A stretch of 64,000 nucleotides of DNA from assembly GCA_946699565.1 (NCBI GenBank), contig CAMPDW010000009.1, positions 1 through 64,000 on the forward strand, read 5' to 3'. Positions 39,658 through 50,383 of the stretch are shown here, piece by piece (within the stretch, counting starts at the first letter, position 1; each line of letters begins with the position of its first letter). A program made the position numbers and the translations under genes. This stretch comes from an uncultured Commensalibacter sp. (GTDB lineage Bacteria > Pseudomonadota > Alphaproteobacteria > Acetobacterales > Acetobacteraceae). A model generated the notes under the pieces. It was not told the DNA's origin and made no database searches. It saw only the letters and a list, made by a program, of their open reading frames with translations.

Positions 39658-40917
39658 TTAAGGAAATAATCCTCTTGCTTTTCTTGACATATAAATACGC
39701 TTTAAACCTGCGCAAATTGCTGCCATACGGTTAGTCACTTTTAGTTCTTTTGCACTATTAATCGTATTGTAAAATCCTTTATCCATAATTTTTTTCATAC
39801 GATCGATAACTTCCGATTCCTCCCAAAAAAGCTGTTGCAAATCCTGAACCCATTCAAAATAACTTACCGTCACACCTCCTGAATTACATAAAACATCAGG
39901 AATAATAAATATATCGGGACGTTGAGCAAAGACAGCATCCGCTTCAATTGTGGTTGGACCATTTGCTGCTTCAGCTAAAATTTTACAATCAATTTTATTT
40001 GCAATAACTTCATTAATTACACGTTCCACAGCCGCTGGGACAAGAACATCACATTTAATCGTTAAAATTGTTTTTGGATCAGTAAGGGATTGTGTAGAAT
40101 ATCCCTTTAATACACCGTGTTTGGAAACATAATTAATAATATCTGGAATATTTAAGCCTTTTGAATCATGGTAAGCTGCTGTATGATCGCTAACTGCAAG
40201 GATTTTAACACCCATTGCATATAATTCACCAGCAACAACTGAACCAACATTCCCAAAACCTTGAACGACAGCTGAAGATTTGGACAAATCCAAGTTGATA
40301 ACTTCTGCAGCCCTATAAATTAAATGAGTCACCCCACGACCTGTCGCTTCTCTTCGTCCCACTGTTCCACCGCAACTTACAGGTTTACCCGTAACAATTT
40401 CCGTGACCGTACGACCGGCATCATTGGAATAGGTATCCATAAACCAAGCCATTACTTGTTCATTTGTTCCAATATCAGGAGCCATAACATCAACATGAGG
40501 ACCAACAAAAGGAATAAGTTCCTGCATAAATCGTCTTGATAATGCCTCCAGCTCTCTTGCAGAAAGGGTATAGGGATCAACCCGAATCCCACCTTTTGCC
40601 CCCCCATAAGGTAAATTCATCAAAGCACATTTCCAGCTCATCCATAAAGATAAAGCCGCCACTTCACCAAGATCAACATTTTTTGCAAAACGTACCCCAC
40701 CTTTACTTGGTCCTAGACTTAGATGATGCTGAACACGATATCCCTCATAAACAACCGTTGATCCATCATCTTTATGAATCGGGCAAGTCACAGCAATGGC
40801 TCTTTTAGGATATAATAATCTATCCCGCTGATCGAAAGGAATATTCAATATATCAGATGCTTGTTTAAATTGCTGACGCGCCATATCGAAAACAGGACCA
40901 CTATAAATGTCGAACAT
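39658..40917 (-). CDS. gdhA: Glutamate dehydrogenase, NAD(P)-type
   Basis: Glu/Leu/Phe/Val dehydrogenase family, 419 residues. Substrate-binding GPSKGGVRF and the catalytic-lysine block LPYGGAKGGIRVDP lie in the N-terminal half; the nucleotide-binding domain has VVQGFGNVGSVVA. Length and motifs match the small hexameric enzymes; catabolic (deaminating) use fits its place between hydroxyproline and proline degradation genes, but NAD or NADP preference cannot be read. RBS AAGGA precedes ATG. Divergent to putA. Confidence 0.92.
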   Translation of the reverse strand: MFDIYSGPVFDMARQQFKQASDILNIPFDQRDRLLYPKRAIAVTCPIHKDDGSTVVYEGYRVQHHLSLGPSKGGVRFAKNVDLGEVAALSLWMSWKCALMNLPYGGAKGGIRVDPYTLSARELEALSRRFMQELIPFVGPHVDVMAPDIGTNEQVMAWFMDTYSNDAGRTVTEIVTGKPVSCGGTVGRREATGRGVTHLIYRAAEVINLDLSKSSAVVQGFGNVGSVVAGELYAMGVKILAVSDHTAAYHDSKGLNIPDIINYVSKHGVLKGYSTQSLTDPKTILTIKCDVLVPAAVERVINEVIANKIDCKILAEAANGPTTIEADAVFAQRPDIFIIPDVLCNSGGVTVSYFEWVQDLQQLFWEESEVIDRMKKIMDKGFYNTINSAKELKVTNRMAAICAGLKRIYMSRKARGLFP

Positions 40918-41131
40918 ATTATATCCTTAATAATTGATTAATAAAAATATAATCTTATCGATTATTCTTATATTCGATAAATAAATATAAAGTGTGTAAT
41001 TTAATCTCTTTAAATATTAGTAATTTATTTAATTTTTGATATTTCGTATATAAATCAACATAATTAATTTTTATATATTTTATATAAAAGACGACATATA
41101 GTTATAATTTTTACAATGAGAGTTTATCAAA

Positions 41132-44100
41132 ATGCCTGTTTTTTCTCAATTTGATGAAATTTTACATCCTCAAAATTCCCTAAGAAATAAAATTACCGCC
41201 GCCACACGTATGCCAGAAACAAAATGTGTCCAATCACTTATTGAACAGGCAACACTATCAGAAGACATGAATCAGCAAATTATGTCTCATGCAAAATTAT
41301 TAGCAACCTATTTAAGAGAACATCGTAATTTAAAAGGTGTCGAAACACTTGTACAAGAATTTTCATTATCCTCCACAGAAGGAGTCGCGTTAATGTGCTT
41401 GGCTGAAGCACTTTTACGTATTCCTGATACCGAAACACGAGATGCGCTCATTCGTGATAAGATAAGTACGGGTGATTGGACATCTCATGCTAGTTTCAAA
41501 AAGCCAATTTTTACGAATGCTGCAGCGTGGGGTCTAGCATTAACGGGTAAACTTGTAACACCTGTTAAAGAAAATAATTTAGCTTCAGCTTTGACTAAAC
41601 TTGTTCAAAAACAGGGTGAAGGGATTATTCGTATCGCTCTTGACCGCGCAATGCGTATGATGGGAGAACAATTTGTTCTTGGACAGACTATTGAAGAAGC
41701 ATTAGAACACAGTAAAAAACTCGAAAAAATAGGTTTTCGTTATTCCTATGATATGCTTGGTGAAGCTGCAATTACAAAAGAAGATGCTGAACATTATCGT
41801 ATTGATTATGAAAATGCTTTACATGCTATAGGTCGATCCGCTTTTGGTAAAACAGTTTATGAACGAGCAGGTCTGTCTATCAAGTTATCAGCATTACATC
41901 CACGCTATGCTCGAGCACAATATGACCGTGTTATGCAAGAATTATTACCAACGGTTACGAATCTTCTTCTTTTAGCCCGCCAATATAATATAGGTGTTAA
42001 TATTGACGCAGAAGAAAGTGACCGACTTGAACTTTCTCTCGATTTAATGGAAGCCCTATGCCATCATCCCGATTTACAAAACTGGAATGGTATTGGATTT
42101 GTTGTACAAGGTTATGGTCGCAGAGCACCTTATGTTTTTGATTATCTTATTGATCTTGCTCGTAGAACAAATCGACGTTTAATGCTTCGCCTTGTTAAGG
42201 GTGCCTATTGGGATAGTGAAATAAAAAAAGCACAGGTTGAAGGACAATCTGATTTCCCTGTTTATACAAGAAAATATCATACAGATATAAGCTATATTGC
42301 CTGTGCTAAAAAATTATTAGCCAATCGTGATGCTGTTTTTCCTCAATTCGCCACCCATAATGTAAGAACACTTGCAACCATTTATGCACTTGCTGGGAAA
42401 AATTACGATCCAGAACAATATGAATTCCAATGTTTACATGGAATGGGTGAACAATTATATAGCCAAGTTGTACAGGCTGGAGACCTTTCAAGACCATGCC
42501 GTATTTATGCACCTGTTGGAACACATGAAACACTATTGGCTTATCTAGTGCGTCGATTATTAGAAAATGGTGCCAATTCTTCCTTCGTAAATCAAATTGG
42601 AAATACAGCTATTTCTATTGAGCAACTAATCGCTGATCCTGTAAAAGCAGCCTTAGAAGTTAGTCCTGTTGGAAGCCCTCATCCTGCCATCAAATCACCT
42701 TTAACAATTTATGGTAAAGATAGACTTAATTCCAAAGGAATTGATTTTACAGATGAACTCACTTTGGAAAATCTATCAAAGGCCTTAAAGGAATCACCCA
42801 AAAATTGGAGTGCCTTTCCTATACTTACAGGAAAAAAAATCAAATCCAAAAATAAGCCTTACGATATTTTAAATCCTGCTGATCATACTGATAAAGTTGG
42901 TACAGTACTGAACACTTCACAAGAAGAAATAGATCAAGCATTCCAATCTGCTGTTCAAGCAGCACAAAGCTGGTCATCAACCTCGCCTGAAAAAAGAGCT
43001 GCTATCTTATTAAAAGCCGCTGACCTTCTTGAAGAGCAACTTTACACGTTATTAGGACTGATCATTCGTGAGGCAGGTAAATCATTTCCCAATGCTTTAG
43101 CAGAGGTTAGAGAGGCTATTGATTTCTTACGGTATTATGCAACCATCGTTGCCAAAACCTATGATAATAAGACCCATATTGCGCTGGGTGGGCCAGTAGT
43201 CTGTATTAGTCCTTGGAATTTCCCGCTTGCAATTTTTATTGGTCAACTGTCTGCTGCACTTGCTGCTGGAAATCCAATAATTGCCAAACCTGCGGAAGAA
43301 ACGCCTTTAATTGCTACAAAAGCCGTACAAATTTTGCATGAAGCTGGTGTACCCGCTGATATATTACAACTCTTACCTGGAAAAGGTGATATTGGTGCAG
43401 CGCTAGTATCTCATAAAGATGTATATGGTGTCATGTTTACAGGATCAACAACCGTTGCTCGTGAAATCTCTAAAAATCTTGCATCTAGAAGAACACCTTC
43501 AGGCAATATCATCTCCTTTGTTGCGGAAACTGGCGGACAAAATGCGTTAATCGTTGATTCTTCTGCACTTGCTGAACAAGTCGTTATTGATATCATTAAT
43601 TCTGCCTTTGACAGTGCTGGGCAACGTTGTTCTGCCTTACGCGTATTATGTGTTCAAGAAGATTGCGCTGATCGTATTGTCACCATGTTGTATGGTGCCA
43701 CTAAAGAATTAAATGTTGGTAACCCAATTAAAATAAAAACAGATGTGGGACCAGTTATTAGTCAAGAAGCATTGAATCGTTTAAATAAACATCTTGAACA
43801 TATGAAAAATAAAGGTTTCAGAATTTGGTCTTTGCCAGAATCTGAACAAACAAAAAATGGTACATTTATGATGCCAACCATTATAGAAATTAATCAAATT
43901 TCCGATATCCCAGATGAAGTCTTTGGTCCGGTTTTACATATCATTCGCTTTAAAAGAAGCCAGCTTGACCAATTAATAAATTCAATAAATCAAACAGGAT
44001 TTGGATTAACCTTTGGTATTCATTCAAGAATTGATGAAACCATTAAAGATGCTACTTCCAAAATTCATGCTGGCAATATTTATGTTAATCGTAATATTAT

Positions 44101-44773
44101 TGGTGCTGTTGTTGGTGTTCAACCCTTTGGAGGAAAAGGTCTATCTGGAACAGGACCTAAAGCAGGTGCCCCTTTCATTTTAAGAAGAATGTTGAAACAA
44201 TGTCCTCAATATCAAAACTATACAAAACAAAATCTTCCATCAATTGCGGAAAAATGGATAAAATGGCTTGAACAAAATCAACCTAATTTTGCTGTAACAG
44301 CTAAAAATTTATTATCCCATACATTGATCGGTACAGAAATAGAACTCCATGGCCCTGTTGGTGAAGAAAATATCTATAAACTTTCCGAACGTGGTAATGT
44401 TTTATGTGTTGCACAAACCGAAGATATTTTACTTCGTCAAATCACCTTGGCCTTAGGATGTAATAATACTGTCCTTTTATACGCGCCTGAAGATATTACA
44501 CATTGGTATAAACATCTTCCTTATGAACTAATTCACAAAATACTTAAAGTTCATTCTGTTGAAGAAAAAGCATGTTCGGTAATTTTGGGTGAAAAAAATT
44601 GTCCAAATTTTGAAGAAGCTCGTCAACGTCTTGCTTTTACCAAACATGGAATTATTTCTGCTTTTGACGTCGATGATAGTTATAATACCTTAGATTTCTT
44701 AACAGAAGAACAATCAATTAGCACAAATACTACAGCCACTGGCGGTAATGCATCTTTGATGACAATTAGCTAA
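41132..44773 (+). CDS. putA: Bifunctional proline dehydrogenase/P5C dehydrogenase PutA
   Basis: Oxidises proline to glutamate in two steps. 1213 residues: a helical N-terminal part, the proline dehydrogenase barrel (about 140-480, with NIDAEESDRLELSLDLME and LMLRLVKGAYWDSEIK), then the P5C dehydrogenase domain (about 540-1020) with catalytic Cys833 (GQRCSALR) and a C-terminal domain that covers the active site in longer PutA proteins. The N-terminal ribbon-helix-helix repressor of E. coli PutA is missing, so it cannot repress its own gene. Ends at a strong terminator. Confidence 0.95.
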   Translation: MPVFSQFDEILHPQNSLRNKITAATRMPETKCVQSLIEQATLSEDMNQQIMSHAKLLATYLREHRNLKGVETLVQEFSLSSTEGVALMCLAEALLRIPDTETRDALIRDKISTGDWTSHASFKKPIFTNAAAWGLALTGKLVTPVKENNLASALTKLVQKQGEGIIRIALDRAMRMMGEQFVLGQTIEEALEHSKKLEKIGFRYSYDMLGEAAITKEDAEHYRIDYENALHAIGRSAFGKTVYERAGLSIKLSALHPRYARAQYDRVMQELLPTVTNLLLLARQYNIGVNIDAEESDRLELSLDLMEALCHHPDLQNWNGIGFVVQGYGRRAPYVFDYLIDLARRTNRRLMLRLVKGAYWDSEIKKAQVEGQSDFPVYTRKYHTDISYIACAKKLLANRDAVFPQFATHNVRTLATIYALAGKNYDPEQYEFQCLHGMGEQLYSQVVQAGDLSRPCRIYAPVGTHETLLAYLVRRLLENGANSSFVNQIGNTAISIEQLIADPVKAALEVSPVGSPHPAIKSPLTIYGKDRLNSKGIDFTDELTLENLSKALKESPKNWSAFPILTGKKIKSKNKPYDILNPADHTDKVGTVLNTSQEEIDQAFQSAVQAAQSWSSTSPEKRAAILLKAADLLEEQLYTLLGLIIREAGKSFPNALAEVREAIDFLRYYATIVAKTYDNKTHIALGGPVVCISPWNFPLAIFIGQLSAALAAGNPIIAKPAEETPLIATKAVQILHEAGVPADILQLLPGKGDIGAALVSHKDVYGVMFTGSTTVAREISKNLASRRTPSGNIISFVAETGGQNALIVDSSALAEQVVIDIINSAFDSAGQRCSALRVLCVQEDCADRIVTMLYGATKELNVGNPIKIKTDVGPVISQEALNRLNKHLEHMKNKGFRIWSLPESEQTKNGTFMMPTIIEINQISDIPDEVFGPVLHIIRFKRSQLDQLINSINQTGFGLTFGIHSRIDETIKDATSKIHAGNIYVNRNIIGAVVGVQPFGGKGLSGTGPKAGAPFILRRMLKQCPQYQNYTKQNLPSIAEKWIKWLEQNQPNFAVTAKNLLSHTLIGTEIELHGPVGEENIYKLSERGNVLCVAQTEDILLRQITLALGCNNTVLLYAPEDITHWYKHLPYELIHKILKVHSVEEKACSVILGEKNCPNFEEARQRLAFTKHGIISAFDVDDSYNTLDFLTEEQSISTNTTATGGNASLMTIS

Positions 44774-45073
44774 GCAGCATTAACAAATCTAAATTGAGTT
44801 ATATTTAAAAATAAAATAAATATAACTCAATTTTCATAAATAACATAGTTATCATTACCCCTTTTCATTTTTTAATAAATTGCCTCATGAGAATAAAAAT
44901 TTGTAAAAGGCTATGATTTTTTAAAATAAATAAAATTAAAAATTTAACTTTAATTTAAACAATTAGATAAATTAATCAAAATTTCTTCATTATCAACCAA
45001 TTAAAAATCATTTATAATAAATTTGTTAAGTTATAAAATTTCTACGAATAAAAAATAACAGCTTCTTTAAAAC
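44774..45073. other. putA downstream gap
   Basis: 300 bases: the putA terminator and AT-rich sequence without a recognisable gene. Confidence 0.5.
44791..44837 (+). terminator. Terminator of putA
   Basis: Perfect 17-bp stem (44791-44807 with 44817-44833), loop of nine bases, short T-run. Confidence 0.85.
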
Positions 45074-45150
45074 TGGGGCGAATGACGGGGATCGAACCCG
45101 CGACAACCGGTACCACAAACCGGCGCTCTACCAACTGAGCTACATCCGCC
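45074..45150 (-). tRNA. tRNA-His(GUG)
   Basis: Minus-strand cloverleaf. Acceptor GCGGATG/CATTCGC with an extra 5' G paired to discriminator C, the hallmark of tRNA-His. Anticodon stem CCGGT/ACCGG with loop TTGTGGT gives GUG. T-arm GGGTTCGATCCC; CCA encoded at 45074-45076 (plus strand). Confidence 0.96.
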
Positions 45151-45320
45151 ATTAAATAATGAACTGTCTTTACTATAATTCCATATAATTCGTCAATTCA
45201 TTTTCATAAAATTTTATTTAATTTTATTGAATACTACTAATAATCATAAAACAAATAAAATTTTATCATTACCTAACTTTATCAGCTTTTTATTTATATC
45301 TTGCCTAATCTGATAAAGAA

Positions 45321-47571
45321 CTAAAAATCAATGCATGCAGTTACCTTAAAATAACGTCCCGGTTAAGAAAAATATGCTTTTTGTAAACTTCGTAAAGACT
45401 GCCCAACAGATAAAGATGATGCATTATAATATTTCTTATCAAATATACTATACATACCGAATTGAACCCTTAAAGGACGATAAAAGACTATACTACCCTG
45501 TCAAATTAAAAATAACATAACCTGATGTATTCCATTGTTTAGAAAGAACACCCGTATTATTTAAAAATTTAGCATTATCCCGAGCGATTGCAAAAATGCT
45601 TGATAAATCTATTCTTCAATTATCCGTTTTATATCCAAATCCTATAATGCCCCGAAATGGTGCCACTGAACTTAATGCATAACTGACATGAAATAAATTA
45701 TCATAACCAAAACACATTTTTGTGCCACTACAGGGATTGATACCGATCATATCAATATAATTACGATAATAATTATCATAAAAAGCAACATTAAAACCAC
45801 GTCTAGAATTTCCATATTTCATACCAACTTCCCAGCCACGGCCAGTCTCAGCTTTCATGTTCGGATTACCAGTAACCTGATACATAGGAGGCGTTCCGTA
45901 ACTTAAATATTCCTCATTCGCACTTGGCGCACGGTAAGATTGTGAATATTGTGCATAAGCAATTAATTGATGAATAATCTAGGCTTCAATTAAAATTTTC
46001 AGGGAATAACGCGAACCACTTGCCCCCTTAGGCAATCCATCATAAAGTGGATTATTCTGATATTTCAAAGTATTATGTGTATCCCGTTTAAAATAATCAA
46101 ACCTTACACCTGATGTTATATGCAACCATTCCTTTTTTCCAATGCCAATACGATCCTGTAAAACAGCCCCTAAATCAGTTCCATGCACATTTGGCATATC
46201 TACAAAATTATTATGAAGAAATGGATTTTTACTTGCATTCCACCCTAATTGATATTGGCTTGTATCCGTTAAATAAGCCTCACTCCCATATGTAATTACA
46301 TGATGTATCGAACCTATAAAAACATTCATTGTTGCATGACCAACTACTCCATAAGGTTGAATATCCATATTTAATTTTTGCCATGAATCACGTTTTGACA
46401 TCAAATCATAACGATCTGAAATATTCATTATAACATTATTATTCTGCCAATAAGCAATAAACTGTCCTTCTCTGAATAGATCCTTGATTAAATCTTTTGC
46501 CTTATAATTATAATGGATAGAAAAGCGGGAATGTTAATTTTCACTCTGCGTACGGTAATATTCCTCTTTTACCCTTTGAGAAGTCAATGTATGTTCATCA
46601 ACAATACGATCAACCCATTCCCCTGTGATTCCTAATCGATGACCACTTGAAAAATAATGAATGACTTTTCCAATAAAACTTCCTTGATCATAGGATGCCG
46701 GATTACGTTTTGTACGTGTATTTCCATATCCCCCAGTATGTCCTATATTTCCAGTTTCACTCTCATTGAAATAGCCCCCTTCTAATAAAAACAATGTGTT
46801 TTTGTAACGTGTGACAAAAATTTGATTTAATAAAGCACTTGCACTGATGCCATCATAAGTAATTTTTGTAATCCCGCCAAATTTTTGTCCTGATTTTAGA
46901 ACATCTTCTGGATTAAAGGTTCGTAAGGCAACCACCCCTCCCAAAGAATCCGTTCCAAAAAACTAGATCCACACTCTTAATAACATTCATTTCACCCAAG
47001 GCATTGAAATCAAAGGTTGATAATCCCCCTTGCAGAGTACTAAAAGCACTTGCAAATGCACCATCATTCACCCACATCATTCGAATACCATCAATAATCG
47101 TTAATAAACGATTTTGATCAAGACCCCGCATATTAATACTATAATTATTAGCATTAAAATTAACCGCCGCATCTACACGACGTGAATAATCATCCAAATT
47201 ATCGATTTGTTTATCTCTAAACATTTTATAGGTAGTTGTTGTCATTAAAACTCTTGGTTTACCTTGTGAACTGTAATCCTTCCCAGGATCAATTTTTATA
47301 TATTTTAAAATGGAATCAACATTACATTTTACCTGAATAGGTGATAAATTAATAGAAAGGTCATTCTCCATTCCACTCAATTAAATGCCTGATCTTTTTT
47401 CTTTTCTATCTTGCTCTGATCGAGTATCAGGTATGAATTATTACTCGAACTGCTTGTCGATTGCCCCCAAGTTGATAAACTAGTTAACCCCAGAAAACTT
47501 GACATAAAAACCCAAAAAAATTTAAATTTATACACTGATAAAATATATTTTTCTTTATAAAAATTGTTCAT
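45321..47571 (-). pseudogene. TonB-dependent heme/hemoglobin receptor, broken
   Basis: Outer-membrane receptor gene reduced to fragments. In order on the minus strand: signal peptide region (ending SLSTWGQS), stop TGA near 47388, plug domain (YSINMRGLDQNRLLTIIDG), frameshift near 46930, barrel pieces (to 46534, 46428-45979 and 45885-45616), and the C-terminal strand piece FDKKYYNASSLSVGQSL, followed by a stop and then PGRYFKVTACIDF to the old end at 45321. At least five frame breaks. Family likeness is to the hemoglobin/transferrin/lactoferrin-type receptors, and the neighbouring heme oxygenase supports heme as ligand. Not functional as it stands. Confidence 0.88.
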
Positions 47572-47721
47572 AAAATTCAATATATCGTTGTTACAAATAA
47601 TTATTAATAGCATATGATATTGATTCTTAATATCAATTGATATATATCAATATATTAAACTATATTTAAAAAACTTAATCATTATAATTTATTAATTTAA
47701 AATAATTTTGAAAGGTTTATT

Positions 47722-48291
47722 ATGATTGACGCTCAAAATCTAACTTTAACCGAATCCTTGCGAATTAACACAAAAGAAGCCCATGAAAAACTAGATCATT
47801 ATTTAACAAATTTAGGTTTGTTTAATAATATTCAATTATATAAAAAATTTCTAGCACTCCAATATTACATTCACCATAATGCCTCAAATTATTATAATAA
47901 TCACTCTTTAAAAAACATTATTCCAGATTTAACAGAGCGTAACCATTTTGAAAAAATTAAAGAGGATCTCAATGATTTAAAAATGGAAATCCCTAACCTT
48001 ATTACGCCCTTACCTGAAGATATAGATCCATCCGAAGCAGTTGGTTTTATTTATGTTATTGAAGGTTCAAAATTAGGTGCTAACACACTTTTAAAACGTA
48101 TTAAAAAAATAGGTTTATCCGAAACATTTGGTGCACGTCATATGAAACCTGATCCTGAAGGAAGAGGCGCATCATGGAAAAAATTTCAAGATGCAATTAA
48201 TAACGCCAAATTAGATATCCATACAACCCTTAAAAGCGCAACAATAACATTTAATCAAATTCTTGCCTATGCTAAGTTTGTAACTACATAA
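47722..48291 (+). CDS. hemO: Biliverdin-producing heme oxygenase
   Basis: Cleaves heme to release iron. 189 residues, normal length. The proximal heme ligand is His21 (KEAHEKLD); the distal helix has YVIEGSKLGANTL, with the GSxLG pattern of bacterial heme oxygenases. The frame is intact and ends with a large hairpin. Divergent to the broken heme receptor and upstream of the exbB/exbD/tonB remains. RBS AAAGG before ATG. With its uptake partners broken it may act on internal heme, or be the next gene to decay. Confidence 0.88.
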   Translation: MIDAQNLTLTESLRINTKEAHEKLDHYLTNLGLFNNIQLYKKFLALQYYIHHNASNYYNNHSLKNIIPDLTERNHFEKIKEDLNDLKMEIPNLITPLPEDIDPSEAVGFIYVIEGSKLGANTLLKRIKKIGLSETFGARHMKPDPEGRGASWKKFQDAINNAKLDIHTTLKSATITFNQILAYAKFVTT

Positions 48292-48352
48292 TTATTTCAT
48301 AAAAATAAGCTATTTTTAAATTTAATAATCAGCTTATATTTTATGAAATAAT
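48291..48352 (+). terminator. Hairpin after hemO
   Basis: 21-22 base arms (48291-48311, 48331-48352) with one bulge, starting at the hemO stop. No long T-run, but likely the transcript end. Confidence 0.65.
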
Positions 48353-48417
48353 CACATATACAATCGTATACAGCTTTATATGATTGAAAAAATCACTTTT
48401 TTAATTAGGAATTATTT

Positions 48418-49112
48418 GTGCATATATCCTCTTTTTCCCCATGACAGTTATTTTATAACGCAAATATTATTGTTCAGTCCGTAATAGTCATCTTAATTAT
48501 AGCTTGCTTGGTAAGCTGGACTATTTGTCTTGTAAAATTTATCAAATTTTTTTTAAAAATTATAATCTCTGGATTAATAAATCCCGTTTACAAAACGCCA
48601 AGACATTAGATCTAAATATAGAATTAACCAAAAAAAGCATTTCAAAAGAATATGAACTTTCCAAAAGCCTTTCTCATGATCTAGAGTAATTAAAAGAACG
48701 CATTGTCCTTCTTTTAGAAAGAATTGAAACAAATGAAGGCACTCATCTCAGTAAAGGTACAGGATTCTTAGCTACAATCGATGCGATAGCCCCTTTTATT
48801 AGATTATTTAGTACAGTATGGGGTATCATAACACCCTTTGCAGGCATTGTTTCAGCCCAAACAACTAATTTAACAGTTGTTGCGTCTGGTATTGCAGAAG
48901 CCTTGATAGCAACTTCCATCGAATTAATCGCAGCTATTCCAGCCGTTATTTTTTATAATATAATTATTCGTTCAAATGCCAATTGCCGTGCAAAAATCGC
49001 AGATCTAAGTACCCTTATCATACGCCTAATTTCACGTAATATTAGCCAAATGCAAACCAAATCTGAAAAAAGTCGGATTATTCCCCTCCAATTTAAAACA
49101 ATGGAGCATTAA
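48418..49112 (+). pseudogene. exbB: Broken exbB (TonB-system proton channel)
   Basis: RBS AGGAA and a GTG start at 48418. An in-frame TGA at 48442-48444 replaces an expected Trp (SSFSP-stop), then NIIVQSVIVILIIACLVSW resumes. The frame shifts near 48570, and a TAA at 48688 interrupts before LKERIVLLLERIETNEGTH. The ExbB core TVWGIITPFAGI and QTTNLTVVASGIAEAL is still readable. ExbB forms the proton-driven motor with ExbD; this copy cannot make a full protein. Confidence 0.88.
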
Positions 49113-49126
49113 TTATTATTATACAC

Positions 49127-49540
49127 ATGCATCATGCTGATGAAAATCAAAAAGAAATCAGTGATATTAATATAATTCCTTTTATTGATGTCGTTCTGAT
49201 TCTTCTCATAATCTTTATGATTATTGCCCCGTTAACAACTGTTAAAATTTCAGTTAATTTACCGTCATCCAGCTCTAAAAATTCCGAACAACCCAATCAT
49301 TCTGTATATTTAACTTTAAAAACAAATCATACGATAATGCTCGGTAATCAGACTATTTCTCTTAAGAATCTTCAATCTATCCTTGATAATGCAACGAACA
49401 ATAATAAAAATGAAAAAATATATCTGTATGCCGATACCAAAATTGATTATGGATCTTTTATAGGTGTAATGGATAAACTTCGAGCGGCTGGTTATTCAAA
49501 AATTTCATTAGTCAATTTAGAAAAAAGTAATAATGAATGA
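49127..49540 (+). CDS. exbD: ExbD/TolR-family protein
   Basis: 137 residues, intact. A short cytoplasmic start (SDINIIPFIDVVLILLIIFM) holds the single membrane helix with the conserved Asp of the proton path; a periplasmic domain ends with YGSFIGVMDKLRAAGYSKISLV. It energises TonB together with ExbB. It lies 14 bases after the exbB remains and overlaps the start of the tonB remains, so it is the only intact subunit of this operon. Confidence 0.9.
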   Translation: MHHADENQKEISDINIIPFIDVVLILLIIFMIIAPLTTVKISVNLPSSSSKNSEQPNHSVYLTLKTNHTIMLGNQTISLKNLQSILDNATNNNKNEKIYLYADTKIDYGSFIGVMDKLRAAGYSKISLVNLEKSNNE

Positions 49541-50336
49541 AATCATTAATCAGAACAAACAGACTCTCTTATCTAGAATGGCAAACACAGCAGAACAACC
49601 TTAAATTGTAAGAAAAACGTTTTATTTTAACTGGTTCTTTTACTGTTTGCAGTATAGCTCTGATTATTTTGATCAATATTTTTTTATCAACCCTTTCCAC
49701 AACAAAAAGAGCTGAATTTATCCGTGCAGAATCGAGCTATAACCATAGATTTTAATACATTACATAAAAAAATTGGTATTGCACTCTCTTCTCTTTTAAA
49801 ACCTGCCGAGATATCTCCATTTGCATCCTTTAACCACTCCTTACCAGCATTACCTATTTCAAGCTTTCAAACCATAACTTTACCACATTTCAAAACACTC
49901 ACGAAACTCAATGTAAATCGTCCCCTATCCCATTCTAATTCTCAAATCCTAAAAAATACAATGCCAACCTTATCCGCTAATACAGTCCTCCAACAATCCT
50001 CTCAACAAATCTCGCATCCACAGAACACGCATTCTTCTCTAACTAAAACTAACTAGCAAACTTTGATTTTACAAGCATTTGAACGTGTTAAACATTATCC
50101 AAATGACGCCCAAGCTTGCTGAACAAGAAGGCACCGCAATGTTACATATTTCTATTGACCGACAGGGTCATATTTTATCAACCCAATTGTTAAAAAGTTC
50201 TGGTCACCAACTTTTAGATCAAGAAGTTTTATATTTACCTCATTGATTGACAGCATTACCTCCTCCCCCTGATACCCTTGAAGGTTCAATTATTAACCTT
50301 AACATTCCCATAATGTTTTCATTAAACCAAAATTAA
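49537..50336 (+). pseudogene. tonB: Broken tonB
   Basis: Starts at ATG 49537, overlapping exbD. A TAA at 49609 follows QQNNLKL; the membrane helix FILTGSFTVCSIALIILI comes after it. Another stop, then a Pro/Ser-rich middle readable in a different frame (49724-50056). The C-terminal TonB domain is recognisable as LAEQEGTAMLHISIDRQGHI, but is cut by a TGA near 50246. Several independent breaks. Confidence 0.85.
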
Positions 50337-50383
50337 AAGTTTATAAAAATAAAGAGGCAGTATTTAATATATTCTTAGTCATT

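Noticed and set aside
45321..47613. Five short separate genes on the minus strand
   Set aside because: They align in order to one TonB-dependent receptor and are fragments of a pseudogene.
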